Numbered from the stretch's first letter, positions 28,717-39,500 are shown. The stretch: 64,000 nucleotides of DNA from Sphingomonas oryzagri (GCF_029906645.1 NZ_JARYGZ010000001.1:1049208-1113207); one strand, 5' to 3'. Program-made: numbers and translations. Notes: generated by a model not told the origin, from the sequence alone.

Positions 28717-29117
28717 CGGCCGCCCTCCCCGCGCGTATCGAGGGTGCGGCGCCCCGAGGCGACTGCCTGCCCAACCTGCTCGATGAAGAGATTGAAGCGC
28801 TCGCGTCCCTTGGCGCGGCCGGCCTGATCGGTTTCCGCAAGCGGCGGATGAATGGCGAGCTCGTAGCGGATGAAGAGCGCGAAGGACTCGAGCAGGATGT
28901 GGTCGGCCCGTTCGATCCGCGAAAGGGCAGCCGTGATGCGGTCAAGCCGGAGTCCGAAGCGATCATCGAGATCGTGGTGGCCCTTTCGGGTCAGCCATTG
29001 CTCAAGGGCTTCTTCGAGCATCGCTGACTTGTTTGCACCCGGCTTGGCGGCGAGCTTTTCGAACCGCTCGGAGAGTGCCTCGCTCAGATGGAGCTGGTGG
29101 CGGATCTTCCCGGCCAT
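28713..29117 (-). CDS. CopG-family ribbon-helix-helix protein of the trb locus
   Basis: This 134-residue protein (start MAGKIRHQLHLSEALSERFE at 29117) has an N-terminal ribbon-helix-helix (KIRHQLHLSEALSERFEKLA, then NKSAMLEEALEQWL). The helical C-terminus is typical of the CopG-like protein found between traG and trbB in many Tn4371-like and rhizobial elements. It probably autoregulates the transfer operon. It is separated from traG by one base and overlaps trbB. Confidence 0.87.
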   Translation of the reverse strand: MAGKIRHQLHLSEALSERFEKLAAKPGANKSAMLEEALEQWLTRKGHHDLDDRFGLRLDRITAALSRIERADHILLESFALFIRYELAIHPPLAETDQAGRAKGRERFNLFIEQVGQAVASGRRTLDTRGEGGR

Positions 29118-29118
29118 C

Positions 29119-31137
29119 TCAGCGCCCTCCGAACAGGTCATCGCAGCGGTCGCCCTCGCCCACGCCGAAAGCGAGGTTCGCATTGCCGCGCGCCTGGTCG
29201 ATCAGGCGGGCTTCGCCTTGGTCGGTGTCGGCATCATCAAGACCAAGGGCATTGGCCGCTTCCGGCTCCGGCTCGGGAGAATGATCGTCAGCCGCCAGGC
29301 CGGGGTGGCGCTGCTGCTCGAGGCCACCGTCATTATGGTCGGCCGCTTCCTCAGTCCGGGCGGAAAGCAACTCGTGAGTACCGCTCGTTCGACCTGTCCA
29401 ATCGTCCGGTCGTGCCGGCGGACGATCGGCATAATCGCCATCGCCCAGGACCGGCGGACGCACCACGCGCTCCTTGAATGCGGGGTCTTCATAGTAGCGG
29501 AGCTTCGTCGCCTTGATCGGCGGCAGGCCCGACACGAGGATCAGCTCGTCCGTCGCCGGCATCTGCATGACCTCACCGGGTGTCAGCAACGCGCGGGCGG
29601 TTTCCTGGCGGCTGACCATGACGTGGGCGAGCCAGGGCGCGAGCCGGTGCCCGGCATAGTTGCGCATCGCGCGCTGCTCGGTCGCAGTACCGAGCGCGTC
29701 GGAGACGCGCTTCGCGGTCCGCTCGTCGTTGGTCGCGAAGGCGACGCGGACATGGCAATTGTCGAGGATCGAGTTGTGGTCGCCATAGGCCTTCTCGATC
29801 TGGTTGAGGCTCTGGGCGATCAGGAAGGCACGCACGCCATAGCCCGCCATGAAGGCGAGGCTCGTTTCGAAGAAGTCGAGCCTTCCGAGCGCTGGGAACT
29901 CGTCCAGCATCATGAGCAGCTTGTGGCGACGCCCATCCTTCTCAGCATGGAGCTGCTCGGTGAGGCGGCGGCCGATCTGGTTGAGGATCAACCGGACGAG
30001 CGGCTTCGTCCGTGAAATGTCGGAGGGCGGCACGACGAGGTAGAGCGAGACCGGCTGCTTCGCCTCGACGAGATCCGCGATCCTCCAATCGCAGCGCGAT
30101 GTGACCTCGGCGACGGTCGGATCGCGATAGAGCCCGAGAAAGCTCATCGCAGTCGAAAGCACGCCGGAGCGTTCGTTTTCTGATTTGTTGAGCAGTTCGC
30201 GCGCGGCAGAGGCGACGACCGGATGAACCAGCGGAGCATCGTTCGTGCCTAGATGATTGGTTTCCATCATCCGCCGGAGCGTTGAGACGAAGCTGCGTTG
30301 CGGATCGGACAGGAAGGTCGCGACGCGGGCGAGTGTCTTCTCTTCCTCCGCGTACAGGACATGGAGGATGGCGCCGACCAGAAGGGCGTGGCTGGTCTTT
30401 TCCCAGTGATTTCGGCGCTCAAGGGCCCCTTCCGGGTCGACCAATATGTCGGCGATGTTCTGCACGTCGCGCACTTCGTTGGCGCCACGCCGAACTTCGA
30501 GCAGCGGATTATAGCGGGCCGATCGGGGATCGGTCGGGTTGAGCAGTAGGCAGTTCGAGAACCGCTCCCGCCAGCCGGCGGTCAGCTGCCAGTTCTCGCC
30601 CTTGATGTCGTGAATGACCGCCGATCCGGTCCAGCCAAGCAGCGTTGGCACGACCAAACCCACGCCCTTGCCGGAGCGAGTTGGCGCGAACGCCATGACG
30701 TGCTCGGGACCGTTGTGGCAGAGGTAACGTCCGTGCAGCCGCCCGAGGAAGAAGCCGACATCACCGTACAGTCCTGCGCGCGCGATCTCGCCGTCGGTCG
30801 CCCAGCGAGCCGATCCATAGGTCGTGAGCAGACGTCCTTGGCGTGCGCGCCACAGCGATCCGACGACGGCGGCACCGCAGCCGACGAAGCCGCTCGCGCC
30901 GGCAATGGCGCCGGCGTCGCTGAAAATCCGCGGGGCGTAAGCATCGAAGTGATACCACCACGAGAAGATTGACCACGGGCGGTAGATGGCGAGGTTGAAT
31001 AGATAAAACCACGGCCGGCCGAGTTCAGGCTGGTATTCGAGCCGAGCTGCCGCCCACTGCGTCGCAAACCAGATGCCGAGCACGACGATCGCGAAAACCA
31101 CGACGATCTGCCCGAGAAGGAGCTTGGTTGGCGACAT
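29119..31137 (-). CDS. traG: TraG, conjugal coupling protein (VirD4-like)
   Basis: This is a 672-residue type IV coupling ATPase that would hand a relaxase-DNA complex to the channel. It has N-terminal membrane helices (LLLGQIVVVFAIVVLGIWFA and a second one), Walker A FAPTRSGKGVGLVVP, Walker B LMMLDEFPALGRLDFFE and a TraG C-terminal region ending in an acidic tail. ATG 31137 gives the usual N-terminus. It is the first gene of the trb operon. Notably the relaxase gene that normally accompanies it is absent on either side. Confidence 0.94.
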   Translation of the reverse strand: MSPTKLLLGQIVVVFAIVVLGIWFATQWAAARLEYQPELGRPWFYLFNLAIYRPWSIFSWWYHFDAYAPRIFSDAGAIAGASGFVGCGAAVVGSLWRARQGRLLTTYGSARWATDGEIARAGLYGDVGFFLGRLHGRYLCHNGPEHVMAFAPTRSGKGVGLVVPTLLGWTGSAVIHDIKGENWQLTAGWRERFSNCLLLNPTDPRSARYNPLLEVRRGANEVRDVQNIADILVDPEGALERRNHWEKTSHALLVGAILHVLYAEEEKTLARVATFLSDPQRSFVSTLRRMMETNHLGTNDAPLVHPVVASAARELLNKSENERSGVLSTAMSFLGLYRDPTVAEVTSRCDWRIADLVEAKQPVSLYLVVPPSDISRTKPLVRLILNQIGRRLTEQLHAEKDGRRHKLLMMLDEFPALGRLDFFETSLAFMAGYGVRAFLIAQSLNQIEKAYGDHNSILDNCHVRVAFATNDERTAKRVSDALGTATEQRAMRNYAGHRLAPWLAHVMVSRQETARALLTPGEVMQMPATDELILVSGLPPIKATKLRYYEDPAFKERVVRPPVLGDGDYADRPPARPDDWTGRTSGTHELLSARTEEAADHNDGGLEQQRHPGLAADDHSPEPEPEAANALGLDDADTDQGEARLIDQARGNANLAFGVGEGDRCDDLFGGR

Positions 31138-31523
31138 GAGGCTCTCCCACCGCGCGGCCAGCGCGGGATGAGCCAAGGATCAGCGATCGATTGATTCGAG
31201 GGTATGTGCACAGTAACGCGCCGAGACGCGCAGTAGCGCAATTTGGCCGTTTGAAGGCTGACAGCTTTCGGGAACCCGATAAGAGATACCAGTCGTTTGC
31301 GTGCCGGCTGACAGCCTGTTTCTAAGAGCGATGAGCCAATAGGACCGGCAGGCTTGGCTACGCGAAATTCAGAAGCGGCCAGACCAGATTCCGCGACGGT
31401 TCGCATCTACACTCGGCGGTGACCAGCCGTGGGTTTCGCGACCGGGCGTCCGGTCCAGAGCCGGATGCAAAACCGTCTTAGGCCTGACCATCTCGACTGA
31501 GCCGAGCCTGACAAACCGCAACG
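31138..31523. other. Intergenic region upstream of traG
   Basis: There are 386 bases between the traG start and the end of the next minus-strand gene. It should hold the promoter of the transfer operon and may hold oriT-like sequence, but I see no convincing -35/-10 pair, long inverted repeat or coding frame. In related elements relaxase and partition genes occupy this side. Confidence 0.4.
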
Positions 31524-32648
31524 CTATCGGGGTGGCGACAGAAATCGTGGTTCGGGTGTGCGATCCGAGACCTGATCGCTATTCTGGCGTGCCTGCCAGA
31601 AGTCGAACAGGTCGAGGCCTGCGTCGAGTGTCTCGACATGGACGACCTCTCTGGTTTCTTCCTCGTCGTACGGTGCGGCAAGGCCCGCGAGCGTCGCGGC
31701 GTCGCCCACCACGACATAGCTGAACCGTTTCAACGAGCCCGGATCGATCGTCGCCGCGCCATTCGCATAAGCGAGCGCCATCCCGGGTTGGACCCCGATG
31801 CGATAGATCTCCGGCCCGACGACCTCGTAATAGGGAAGGTCGCCAAGTGGACGGTGGATCAGGAGGTGCGGAGGGGCCAGAAGATCGGACGCAACGCTCA
31901 CCGGCAGCCGGGCGGTGCGCCCCTTGGTGCTTTCGCGGTAAACGGTGAGTTTGAGTGTCTCCTCGCGAGGCCGGCTGGAGGTCGTTTGAAAGTTGATCGC
32001 CCCGTCGGACGACATGGCGATACGGCGAAGATCCTCCTCGGACCTGACCGCGGGCAGGCTCGTCAGGTAGACATAGGCGACATTCACGAGCTCCCTCGTG
32101 CCCTGCAGGTTCCACCGGGACGAACGCAGCTCGCCGCTGGTTCTGATCGCAGCATAGGCAGCCGGATTGGTGATGTGCGAAAGGTGGATGTCGAAGTCCT
32201 CATCGTCCCGTTGCAGGCATTTGCCTGAGGCGTATCGCAGCAACCGCGAAGGCGCCTCGACGATGCATCGATAGAGTTGTGCGCCGTCGACATAGCCGCG
32301 CACGAACCCATCGGAGCGTATTTCGACTATGACGCGGGTCGGATCCGTTTCGCGTGGCCCGCCGACATCGATGCTGAAGCGCGCGACATGGAGGCCCGGC
32401 TCTATATTGAAGCCCAAGATCGGCGGCCCGAAGAAACTGGGCTGATAGAAATGCCAGCCGCCCCGCTGCACGAACATCAGCTCCGGGAGCAGGATGCTTC
32501 CGAATCGTGCGTGCCCAAGCCTCAATTTCACCAGCCCCTCGAACCGCTCGAGCTCGGCATTTCCGAAAGCGGGCGAGTAGCGTGACGGCGGTCCGGCGAG
32601 GCTCGGATCAAAAGGCGCCCGCGCACTGCGGTCTTTGCGTCGCGACAT
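31524..32648 (-). CDS. Unknown protein with faint ADP-ribosyltransferase-like motif
   Basis: This 374-residue protein is not one I recognise with confidence. Residues 1-140 look beta-rich (SILLPELMFVQRGGWHFYQPSFFG, LHVARFSIDVGG, VIVEIRSDGFVRGYVDG). Residues 150-285 contain HLSHITNPAAYAAIRTSGEL, which weakly recalls the histidine strand and helix of DarT/PARP-like ADP-ribosyltransferases. NVAYVYLTSLP and YYEVVGPEIYRIG (E275) follow. It has no signal peptide or membrane helix. It is last in a minus-strand group after the ATPase and phosphoribosyltransferase-like genes, 119 bases from the latter. The enzymatic idea is inference only. Confidence 0.6.
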   Translation of the reverse strand: MSRRKDRSARAPFDPSLAGPPSRYSPAFGNAELERFEGLVKLRLGHARFGSILLPELMFVQRGGWHFYQPSFFGPPILGFNIEPGLHVARFSIDVGGPRETDPTRVIVEIRSDGFVRGYVDGAQLYRCIVEAPSRLLRYASGKCLQRDDEDFDIHLSHITNPAAYAAIRTSGELRSSRWNLQGTRELVNVAYVYLTSLPAVRSEEDLRRIAMSSDGAINFQTTSSRPREETLKLTVYRESTKGRTARLPVSVASDLLAPPHLLIHRPLGDLPYYEVVGPEIYRIGVQPGMALAYANGAATIDPGSLKRFSYVVVGDAATLAGLAAPYDEEETREVVHVETLDAGLDLFDFWQARQNSDQVSDRTPEPRFLSPPR

Positions 32649-32767
32649 AGGATCTCAGACTCCGCTCAATTCTCAAGCCAATGTACCGTCCGCTCCCTGT
32701 CCTTCCCTTACGGCACACGGCACACCGGAGTGAGTGGCAAATGCATCTCCATTCGAGGTGATGGGGA

Positions 32768-35029
32768 TCAGAGGCTTTTGCGAGCGCCGGTCGGCCGGAC
32801 GAGAGCCAGCTCGTCAGGCGGGGTTTCCAGGATCCTTTTGCGCAGTGCGGCCGCTGGATAGGGAAGGTGGACGCTCGCGTCCACGACCTCCCGCGTATCC
32901 GATGCCGTGAGGCGCAGGCGTCCCAATGCGATCGCGAGGAGAAATTCGAGACTTCCCTCGTTCGCCGGCGGTTTGGCGACAAAGGTCCGCTTGACCAGAT
33001 CCGCCATCTGCCGGCTCAGCTGCGGCATCGAGGCATAATAGAGTTCCTGCGGCAGCGCGCAGCGCAGCAGCGACGCCTGGATGACGCCGTCATTGTAGCG
33101 GCCGAACATGCCCGGATCGATGACGCGCTGTGTGAAGGAATCGCTGACCAGCTTCGGCGCGTCGCCATATCGAAGGTTCTCAAGGACCGACGCCATCGTG
33201 AACACGACGTCGCCCTGCGACACGCTGCGATACAGATCTCTTTTCCAGAACGCGAAGGTATCGCGCAGTTCGAGCGGATGGCCGTCCGGAGAAGACAGGA
33301 ACAGCTCCTCGACGGCGAGCGATCCCGTCTCGCGCAGCCGGTCCAGCCGGGCGTCCAGAAAATCCGTCTCTCTGCTGTCGCCTGCGTCGGTCGCGTCTTC
33401 GAGGAGCAGGCTCAACAGTTTGAACTCGGCTTCCCACGCCGAGCGGGCGGGCCGGTCCGGAAGAATCAGAGATTCAATGGGTCTTACGACATGCTCATAA
33501 CCCTGGCCCGAGGCGCTCAGGCTGTTGAACTTGAGATTGTTGACGAGCTGCTTGCTGCGATCGGTGTGGCTGTGCTTCGAAAAGCCGATAATATAGGTTC
33601 GTGGCGTCTCGCCGAACGGATCGCGCAGGTCGCGGCTGATGCCGTCCAGATCGTGCCCCTGGCCAACGCTCCCCGCAATGACAACGATGCCACCGTCGAG
33701 AGCGCCGCTTTTGGCCAGCGAGCGCAGGTCCTGTGCGGCGATCGGGCTTGTGTCGTGGTTGTCGGATACCTTCAGGAATTCCGCCGCGAGTTTTCCGCTG
33801 GCCTCATCGTCGAGATGGACCAACGCGGTCAGGTGACGAGGCGCGTGGCGATGCACCGCCGCCTTGAACCGCGTCTGAAACCGATCGACGGCGAGCAGTC
33901 TCGCCGGGTCGATGCCGACCTGCCGAAAGGTGTCCCCGTCATCGTCCACGGCTCTGAGGCCGAAGCCCTCATGGCCGTGATAGTTCTGCATGAACTCGCG
34001 TAAGCTCTTCGGCGCATCGTCGCGCAGGATCGCGATCGGCTCGTAGCACACCGAATCGGCCAGAAACTGGTCGCCGACGAACCGGATCGGACGCGACTGG
34101 GCATCGCACAACGCGCACTTACCCTCGCGATATTCGGCACTGACCATCGGTTCGGCGCCCGCCCAGAACACCTTGTCGGCGGAGAGATCGCACACGATCG
34201 GAGGTGTGCCCGCCTTTGCAAACGAAAATAGCGTGACGACCTCGTCGGCGCGAAAGCCTTGATCGCTCACAAGCCGGCGCGCGAGGTTGCCGCTGGTCGT
34301 TGCCGAGACCAGGGCGGCGCGATGGGGCGTTCTCGGGATGGACTGCTCCTGGGAAATCGCCCTCCATGAAGAGAAGCTGCTGATCGTCGGGATCGGAAGA
34401 TCGGGCGCCAGCAGATGGCGCAGGAGAGCAAAAGCGTGGGCGACGCTGGCGATCGAGGAGGTGTCGATCCAGAGATCGCGCGTCTGCTCCGGCACGCAAG
34501 CCAGCAGGCACGCGGCGACGAACATCGTTTCCGGGCCGTCGACAAATACGTTGGCGGCCCGGATGAAGGCCTGGGAATGCTTGCCCGAAGGGTGGACGAA
34601 ATGCTGCCCATCCTCGGCGCGGATCAGGGCACCGCGCCGGACGAAGATTTCGCGCAGTCCCTGATGAAGAAGGGAGGCGAAAAGGTCCTCGTCGATCGTC
34701 GGAGCCGCGGCTTTCCCAATCCTTACCGTGCGGGCGCATTTCCCTCGGCGATCCAGCCCGAGCAGCACCAGGGGCACAGTGTTCGTATCGATCCGCCAGT
34801 CATCGGAGGCATGACCGCTTGCCTGGATCTGCTTTTTCGCATGGTCAAAGACGTCGTCCCGCACGATGATGAGGAGCGCGGTCGGCAACAGATGCCGGTC
34901 GATGTCGGCTGCCATGTCGGTGTAGAGCGTAGGGAGCGGCAACGTGTCGGCGGGCGTGAAAACGACCTTCCACGTCGGATACACGCCGTCGTCGGATTGC
35001 GAGGCCCGATAGGAGAAAATGTCTTTCAC
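32768..35029 (-). CDS. Large phosphoribosyltransferase-like protein of unknown function
   Basis: This 753-residue soluble protein shows two blocks that recall orotate-phosphoribosyltransferase-like folds. The first is HFVHPSGKHSQAFIRAAN (about 144-160) with later VSATTSGNLARRL. The second is GGIVVIAGSVGQGHDLDGIS (446-465), shaped like a PRPP-binding strand-loop. Between them lies a CALC pair (C305, C308) with RPIRFVGDQFLADS, possibly a small metal or structural knuckle. The C-terminal 250 residues look helical. Its ATG overlaps the stop of the GHKL ATPase gene (ATGA), so the two are co-translated and probably form one system. I cannot name a family; PRTase assignment is by pattern and needs fold prediction. 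Confidence 0.65.
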   Translation of the reverse strand: MKDIFSYRASQSDDGVYPTWKVVFTPADTLPLPTLYTDMAADIDRHLLPTALLIIVRDDVFDHAKKQIQASGHASDDWRIDTNTVPLVLLGLDRRGKCARTVRIGKAAAPTIDEDLFASLLHQGLREIFVRRGALIRAEDGQHFVHPSGKHSQAFIRAANVFVDGPETMFVAACLLACVPEQTRDLWIDTSSIASVAHAFALLRHLLAPDLPIPTISSFSSWRAISQEQSIPRTPHRAALVSATTSGNLARRLVSDQGFRADEVVTLFSFAKAGTPPIVCDLSADKVFWAGAEPMVSAEYREGKCALCDAQSRPIRFVGDQFLADSVCYEPIAILRDDAPKSLREFMQNYHGHEGFGLRAVDDDGDTFRQVGIDPARLLAVDRFQTRFKAAVHRHAPRHLTALVHLDDEASGKLAAEFLKVSDNHDTSPIAAQDLRSLAKSGALDGGIVVIAGSVGQGHDLDGISRDLRDPFGETPRTYIIGFSKHSHTDRSKQLVNNLKFNSLSASGQGYEHVVRPIESLILPDRPARSAWEAEFKLLSLLLEDATDAGDSRETDFLDARLDRLRETGSLAVEELFLSSPDGHPLELRDTFAFWKRDLYRSVSQGDVVFTMASVLENLRYGDAPKLVSDSFTQRVIDPGMFGRYNDGVIQASLLRCALPQELYYASMPQLSRQMADLVKRTFVAKPPANEGSLEFLLAIALGRLRLTASDTREVVDASVHLPYPAAALRKRILETPPDELALVRPTGARKSL

Positions 35030-36180
35030 CGACGACCGCCAAACAAGGGAATGAGCAAGGTGAGGAGGGTTCCTTCGGCCTTGGCCATTTCCGTCGCGAC
35101 ATGCGTGGCCGAGGCGGCGTCGAGGAGCTGCAGGTCCGCCGGCTCGAGTGGAGCGTCCGAAGCTGTGTGAAAATCCTTGTAGAAGGAGGTTCTGCCTGTC
35201 CGCAGCCGCAGAAAGCCGCCGTCCGATTTGAGGCGCCTTACGGTTCGACGCAGACCCTTGCCGGCCCCGTCCCGACCGTAACGCAGCTTGGGATCATGGA
35301 AGCGCGACTGGACGAGCCGTTGCTCATCGCCGATCGGTGTTTCCGCCTGCAGCTCCGTGCCGAGCGCGCGGGCGGCAAGGCCGGGCCCACTGTCGAAGAT
35401 AGAAATTTCCAGAACTTGGGTGTGCTTGGATCGAAACCTGCCCGTGATGCCCTGCAGATAGCCGGCGAGGGGCGCATAATCTCCGGTGAGTGTCGGTATG
35501 TCGCCGGGCTCGACCTGGTGCGTCTGGGCATGGAGCCCGCGTATCGACTTCCTGTACTGGTTGCCGCGCGCATCTCGCCTGGCATAGCGATGGGTGTTGT
35601 CGATCAGCTCGCGCATCATGACGCCGACATCGCCTGCGTAGCGCGCCACTTCGTCCGCTCTCGCCTGGTTGACCGAAGCACGAAGAACGTCGCTGGCCAG
35701 CTGTTGGAATTCGACCTCGGTGCGCAAAACCGCGCCTTGCGGACCTTGCGCATAAAATGGAGTGAGGTAGCCGAGACTGCTGTGGTCCGCGCAGAGCAGC
35801 GCCACCGCATTGCCTTTCGTGGTTTCGACGAACCTGCTTTGGTCCATCGCAAAAGAGACCCGCGCAGCAGCCTCATAGGCCGCGCGCCGCCAATCCTCCC
35901 GATGCGGTCCCGTGATCGCTCTGGCCATCAGGATTGCGGTGAGGCCATGGGGCCGCATCGCGAGATCATGGAATGTCCGGTGCGCGTCGAATTGCGGGAA
36001 CAGCTCGGCATCAGGCGATCGGCGTGCCCAGGTGCACATCACCTGGGCCAGGGCGGCCGAGCCTCCGAATGCTGCATAAGAAAGGCGTTCGGCCAGCAGC
36101 AGGGGCGCGGGGTCCTGCGCGATCTGGGCGAGATAGGATTCGCACGCCGAGATGCTGCCATTCTCGCCGATACGGATCAT
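35026..36180 (-). CDS. GHKL-type ATP-binding protein
   Basis: This is a 384-residue protein whose second half carries a histidine-kinase-like (GHKL) ATPase fold. The N box is ELIDNTHRYA (E191, N195), the G1 box is FDSGPGL (D263 to G267) and the G2-like box is GRDGAGKGL (302-310), followed by FLRLRTGRTSFYKDF. There is no dimerisation histidine, receiver or membrane helix, so it is not a classic sensor kinase; MORC/Hsp90-like conflict ATPases are a better analogy. The N-terminal half (1-180) is helical and unknown. It is the first gene of the minus-strand trio and divergent from the glycosyltransferase-radical SAM fusion. Confidence 0.8.
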   Translation of the reverse strand: MIRIGENGSISACESYLAQIAQDPAPLLLAERLSYAAFGGSAALAQVMCTWARRSPDAELFPQFDAHRTFHDLAMRPHGLTAILMARAITGPHREDWRRAAYEAAARVSFAMDQSRFVETTKGNAVALLCADHSSLGYLTPFYAQGPQGAVLRTEVEFQQLASDVLRASVNQARADEVARYAGDVGVMMRELIDNTHRYARRDARGNQYRKSIRGLHAQTHQVEPGDIPTLTGDYAPLAGYLQGITGRFRSKHTQVLEISIFDSGPGLAARALGTELQAETPIGDEQRLVQSRFHDPKLRYGRDGAGKGLRRTVRRLKSDGGFLRLRTGRTSFYKDFHTASDAPLEPADLQLLDAASATHVATEMAKAEGTLLTLLIPLFGGRR

Positions 36181-36532
36181 GTCGACAGCTCACCTCGCGA
36201 TATGTCTCGGGGCTTCACTAGGGGTTCAATCCGGCATGTCCAGTGGGCCGGGGACGGATCTCGCGGGCGCGTACAGACCTCGGGCATTCGAAGTCCCGCC
36301 CCTTCCGGCCGTCTCGGGGCGCCGCGTCCTTCCGCAACGGCGTCGACAATGCCATCCGCGCTTTGTGATGGAGCACGGGACGTCATCATTCCCCAAGCTT
36401 GCGCTTCGGCGACGTTAGAAGGCATAGCGACCCCGGCTTTGCCGGACGAGACACGCGCGCTCGGCGGGGGCTCAGGCCTGGGGGACGAAAGAGGCGTGCA
36501 GCCATAGGGTGTGAGCCTTTGCTAACGACAGT
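36181..36532. promoter_or_regulatory. Divergent intergenic region of the ATPase and GT-radical SAM genes
   Basis: The 352 bases between the two divergent start codons must hold both promoters. I see no strong consensus promoter or long palindrome. No convincing short gene is visible. Shared control of both sides is likely from the geometry. Confidence 0.4.
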
Positions 36533-39500
36533 ATGAAGCAGCACCATATCTTCATCGCGAGCACCGAGTGGGGCGGCTCTACCGGGGGCATCAACCTCTT
36601 CAACAAATCGCTCGTAGAGGCGTTGGCGCGCGTGGTCGGCGATCGGGTCAAGATCCACGCCGCTGTCACATCCGGCGATGCGGGATTGCCTGTCGGCTTG
36701 GCAGCTTCGATCGAGTTCCTCGACTATGACGGGACCGGCATTTCGCTTGCAAAGGCTATCGAAGGGACCCTGCCGGTAACGGGAGATCGGCCGAGCCTCC
36801 ATATTTTCGGGCACGATGTCCATACCGGCGCCCATGCCATCGAGGCCCGCGATCTGCTGAAGAGAGCGGGCTATGATGTCCGGGCGGCGACCGTCTGCCA
36901 TATGGACTATTCCGCCTATGAGCATCTGAAGGATACCGATGCCGGAGCGATCCTCGACAAGGCGCAGAGGCAGCGCGACATCGTCTGCGCGGCGGACGAT
37001 GTCTATGCGGTCGGCCCGTTATTGTGCCGGAATTTTGAACGACTGCGGCAGGCAGAGGCCAGCGAGACACGGGTACACCAGATCATCCCAGGCTTCCCAA
37101 ACGCATTTGTGGATAGGGCGCAGGGCAATCCGTCCTTGGCACTCAAATTCTTCTTTTCGGGCCGGATCGATCCGGCACTGGATCGCCTGAAAAATAGCCG
37201 CCTCGTCCTGCGATCGCTCGTCAAAGCCTATGAAAATGGATCCAAGGACCCGGAATCGCGATGGCGTCAGCGCGGCCAATTCTTTTGCTACGGCTTTCAG
37301 GCCGGTTCCGATCATCGCGACTGGTATTGCGACGATCTCTCCGAACAGGCTCTGAAAACGCACTTCACGCTTCATATGGAGGATTTCGCCGGCCAGGAGC
37401 CCATGTTTCGCCAGCTTCGTGACAGCCATGTGGCGATCATGCCGTCAACACATGAGGGCTTTGGCCTGGCGGGTTGGGAGGCGCTCTGCGCGGGCGTACC
37501 GCTGATCTGCTCCGAACAATCGGGGCTGGCACTGTTCCTGCAGAACCTTTTCGCGCGAGATCATGATCTGCCCAGTGAGTCGGTCGTCATGGTCCGCCTG
37601 ACCGAGGGGCCGGATGACGAGGCAACACTCGCCGGGGCCATGCACGAGCTTGCGCGCGCCTATGAGCGACGTCGAAGTCATGCGGAAAAACTGTCGGACC
37701 ATCTCAGGGAGCATTTCTCCTGGGATGATTGTGCGCGTTCTGTAGCCAGCGCGATAGGTCTTGCGCCGATCGGCTCAGTAGATTGGACCGATCGCCAATA
37801 TCAGGGGCAGGTCGCCACACGTGGCTCGATCCAGGCCGGGCATGACGCCAAGGAGATCGAAAGGGCGCTCAATCTGGCCAAGCAGGGGCGGGCATTGAGC
37901 GAATGGAGTGTGACTTGCACCGCGCTCAACTATCTCAGCGACATCGCCAAAGAGCGCAATTATGCCAGTCTCGATCGCGCTCGGCGTCAGATCGACACCA
38001 TCGCCCAAGGGATCGGCAAGGCCTATGCGAGCGATCAGGCGCAGCAGCCAGATGTCCGCCGATCCGGCCGCTTCGATGTCGCCTGGCGTTTCATGGCCGC
38101 TGCGTCGGGCCTCCAGGAGACGCTCGGAAAATTTGAGACGTGCCATCCCGCGGAGATGATGGACGAGATCGAACAAGACAGCTTTCTCCGCCGTGAGTTG
38201 CTTCACTACGCGATGAAATTCAGCGATCGGTTCGACGGTGTCTCGAGCAACGTTGCGTACGAGCTGTTTTCAAGGCTGGCCGCCTTGAACCGCGACGATC
38301 ATGCGTTTCAGACACGCTTCGCGCGTCTGGAGTCGATCTCTCCACCGCTGTCTTCGCTCGGGATTTTCGATCCGACGATCAGTCCGGCCTATCGCGAGGA
38401 AAAGGCGCGATGCGACAAGATTCGCGCAGGCGCGTTCGATTTCAACGATCTGCTGGCCGACGAGGGGGCGCTCGGGCCGACTGCGCTGGCACTGTCGACG
38501 ATCGATAGGAGCCTTGCGGGGCGCGGGATCGACCAGCTATTTCGTGCGGGACAGGAGCATGGCTATGTTCCACCGCCGTTAAAATGGCGGGGCGACAAGC
38601 TGCTCAGGGCGGCACTCCTCGCGGCCGCCATCCGCCCGCGTGCACTGCTCGATTTCATCTCGGCTCTCGCTCGCGATGAGGAAGAGGCGTTGCGCTGGGC
38701 TGCTATCGATCTCGCTTTCTCGCCCACGCTCCGTGCCCGTCTGTTCCAGGCGAGTCGGGCAGGTCAGGTGGATTTGAGTGTCGCACAGCTCAAGGCCGCC
38801 CTTGGCGGGGTCGTCGACCAGGCGCTCGAGGCCGAAGGCTGCCATCCTTGGATGCAAAGAGAGTTTCTTAATCGATTTCAAAGGGAGCATCTCACCCCGG
38901 CACTCAAGACTGTCGAAGAGCGCTTCACGCTCACCGATTTCCCGATCGGCCGCACTCTCATTGGCGCGGCGCCCGGGGAGGAGGACAATTGGCGGTTCAA
39001 GGACCTCCATCCCGAAGTTCGAAGCGCCGCGCGCAAGCTGCGTGACCATGTCCAGCGGATCATGCTCGTCATGCCCCCGATTTCCAGCGGTGGAGACGCG
39101 CAGCAGGTTTCACAAACGTCCACACCCCCAATCGGCCTGGGGATGATCGGCAGCCGGCTGCTTTCTTGCGGACACGATGTTCACCTGCTCGATTGCCATC
39201 GCGATCCGTCCCTAGTGGACACGGTGCTGAGAGCAGCATCGCATTGCCAGTGGGTGGGCTTTAACGTCGTGCTGCCGACCATGCGCTCCGTTCTGGGCAT
39301 GGCTGCGCAGATCAAACGCTCTGCCAATCCGCCGCTTGTCGTCCTGGGTGGACCAGCCGTCAACGCCCGGGCTCTGCGAAGCGCTGCGGTCGACGAAGAA
39401 GAGCTTGAGAGCTGGGATTTCGAGATATGCGCGGATGGCACGGACGGTTTCGCGGCGCTCGTCGATGCGACCGCAGCCAGCCGGTCCGAATTCGCGAAAG

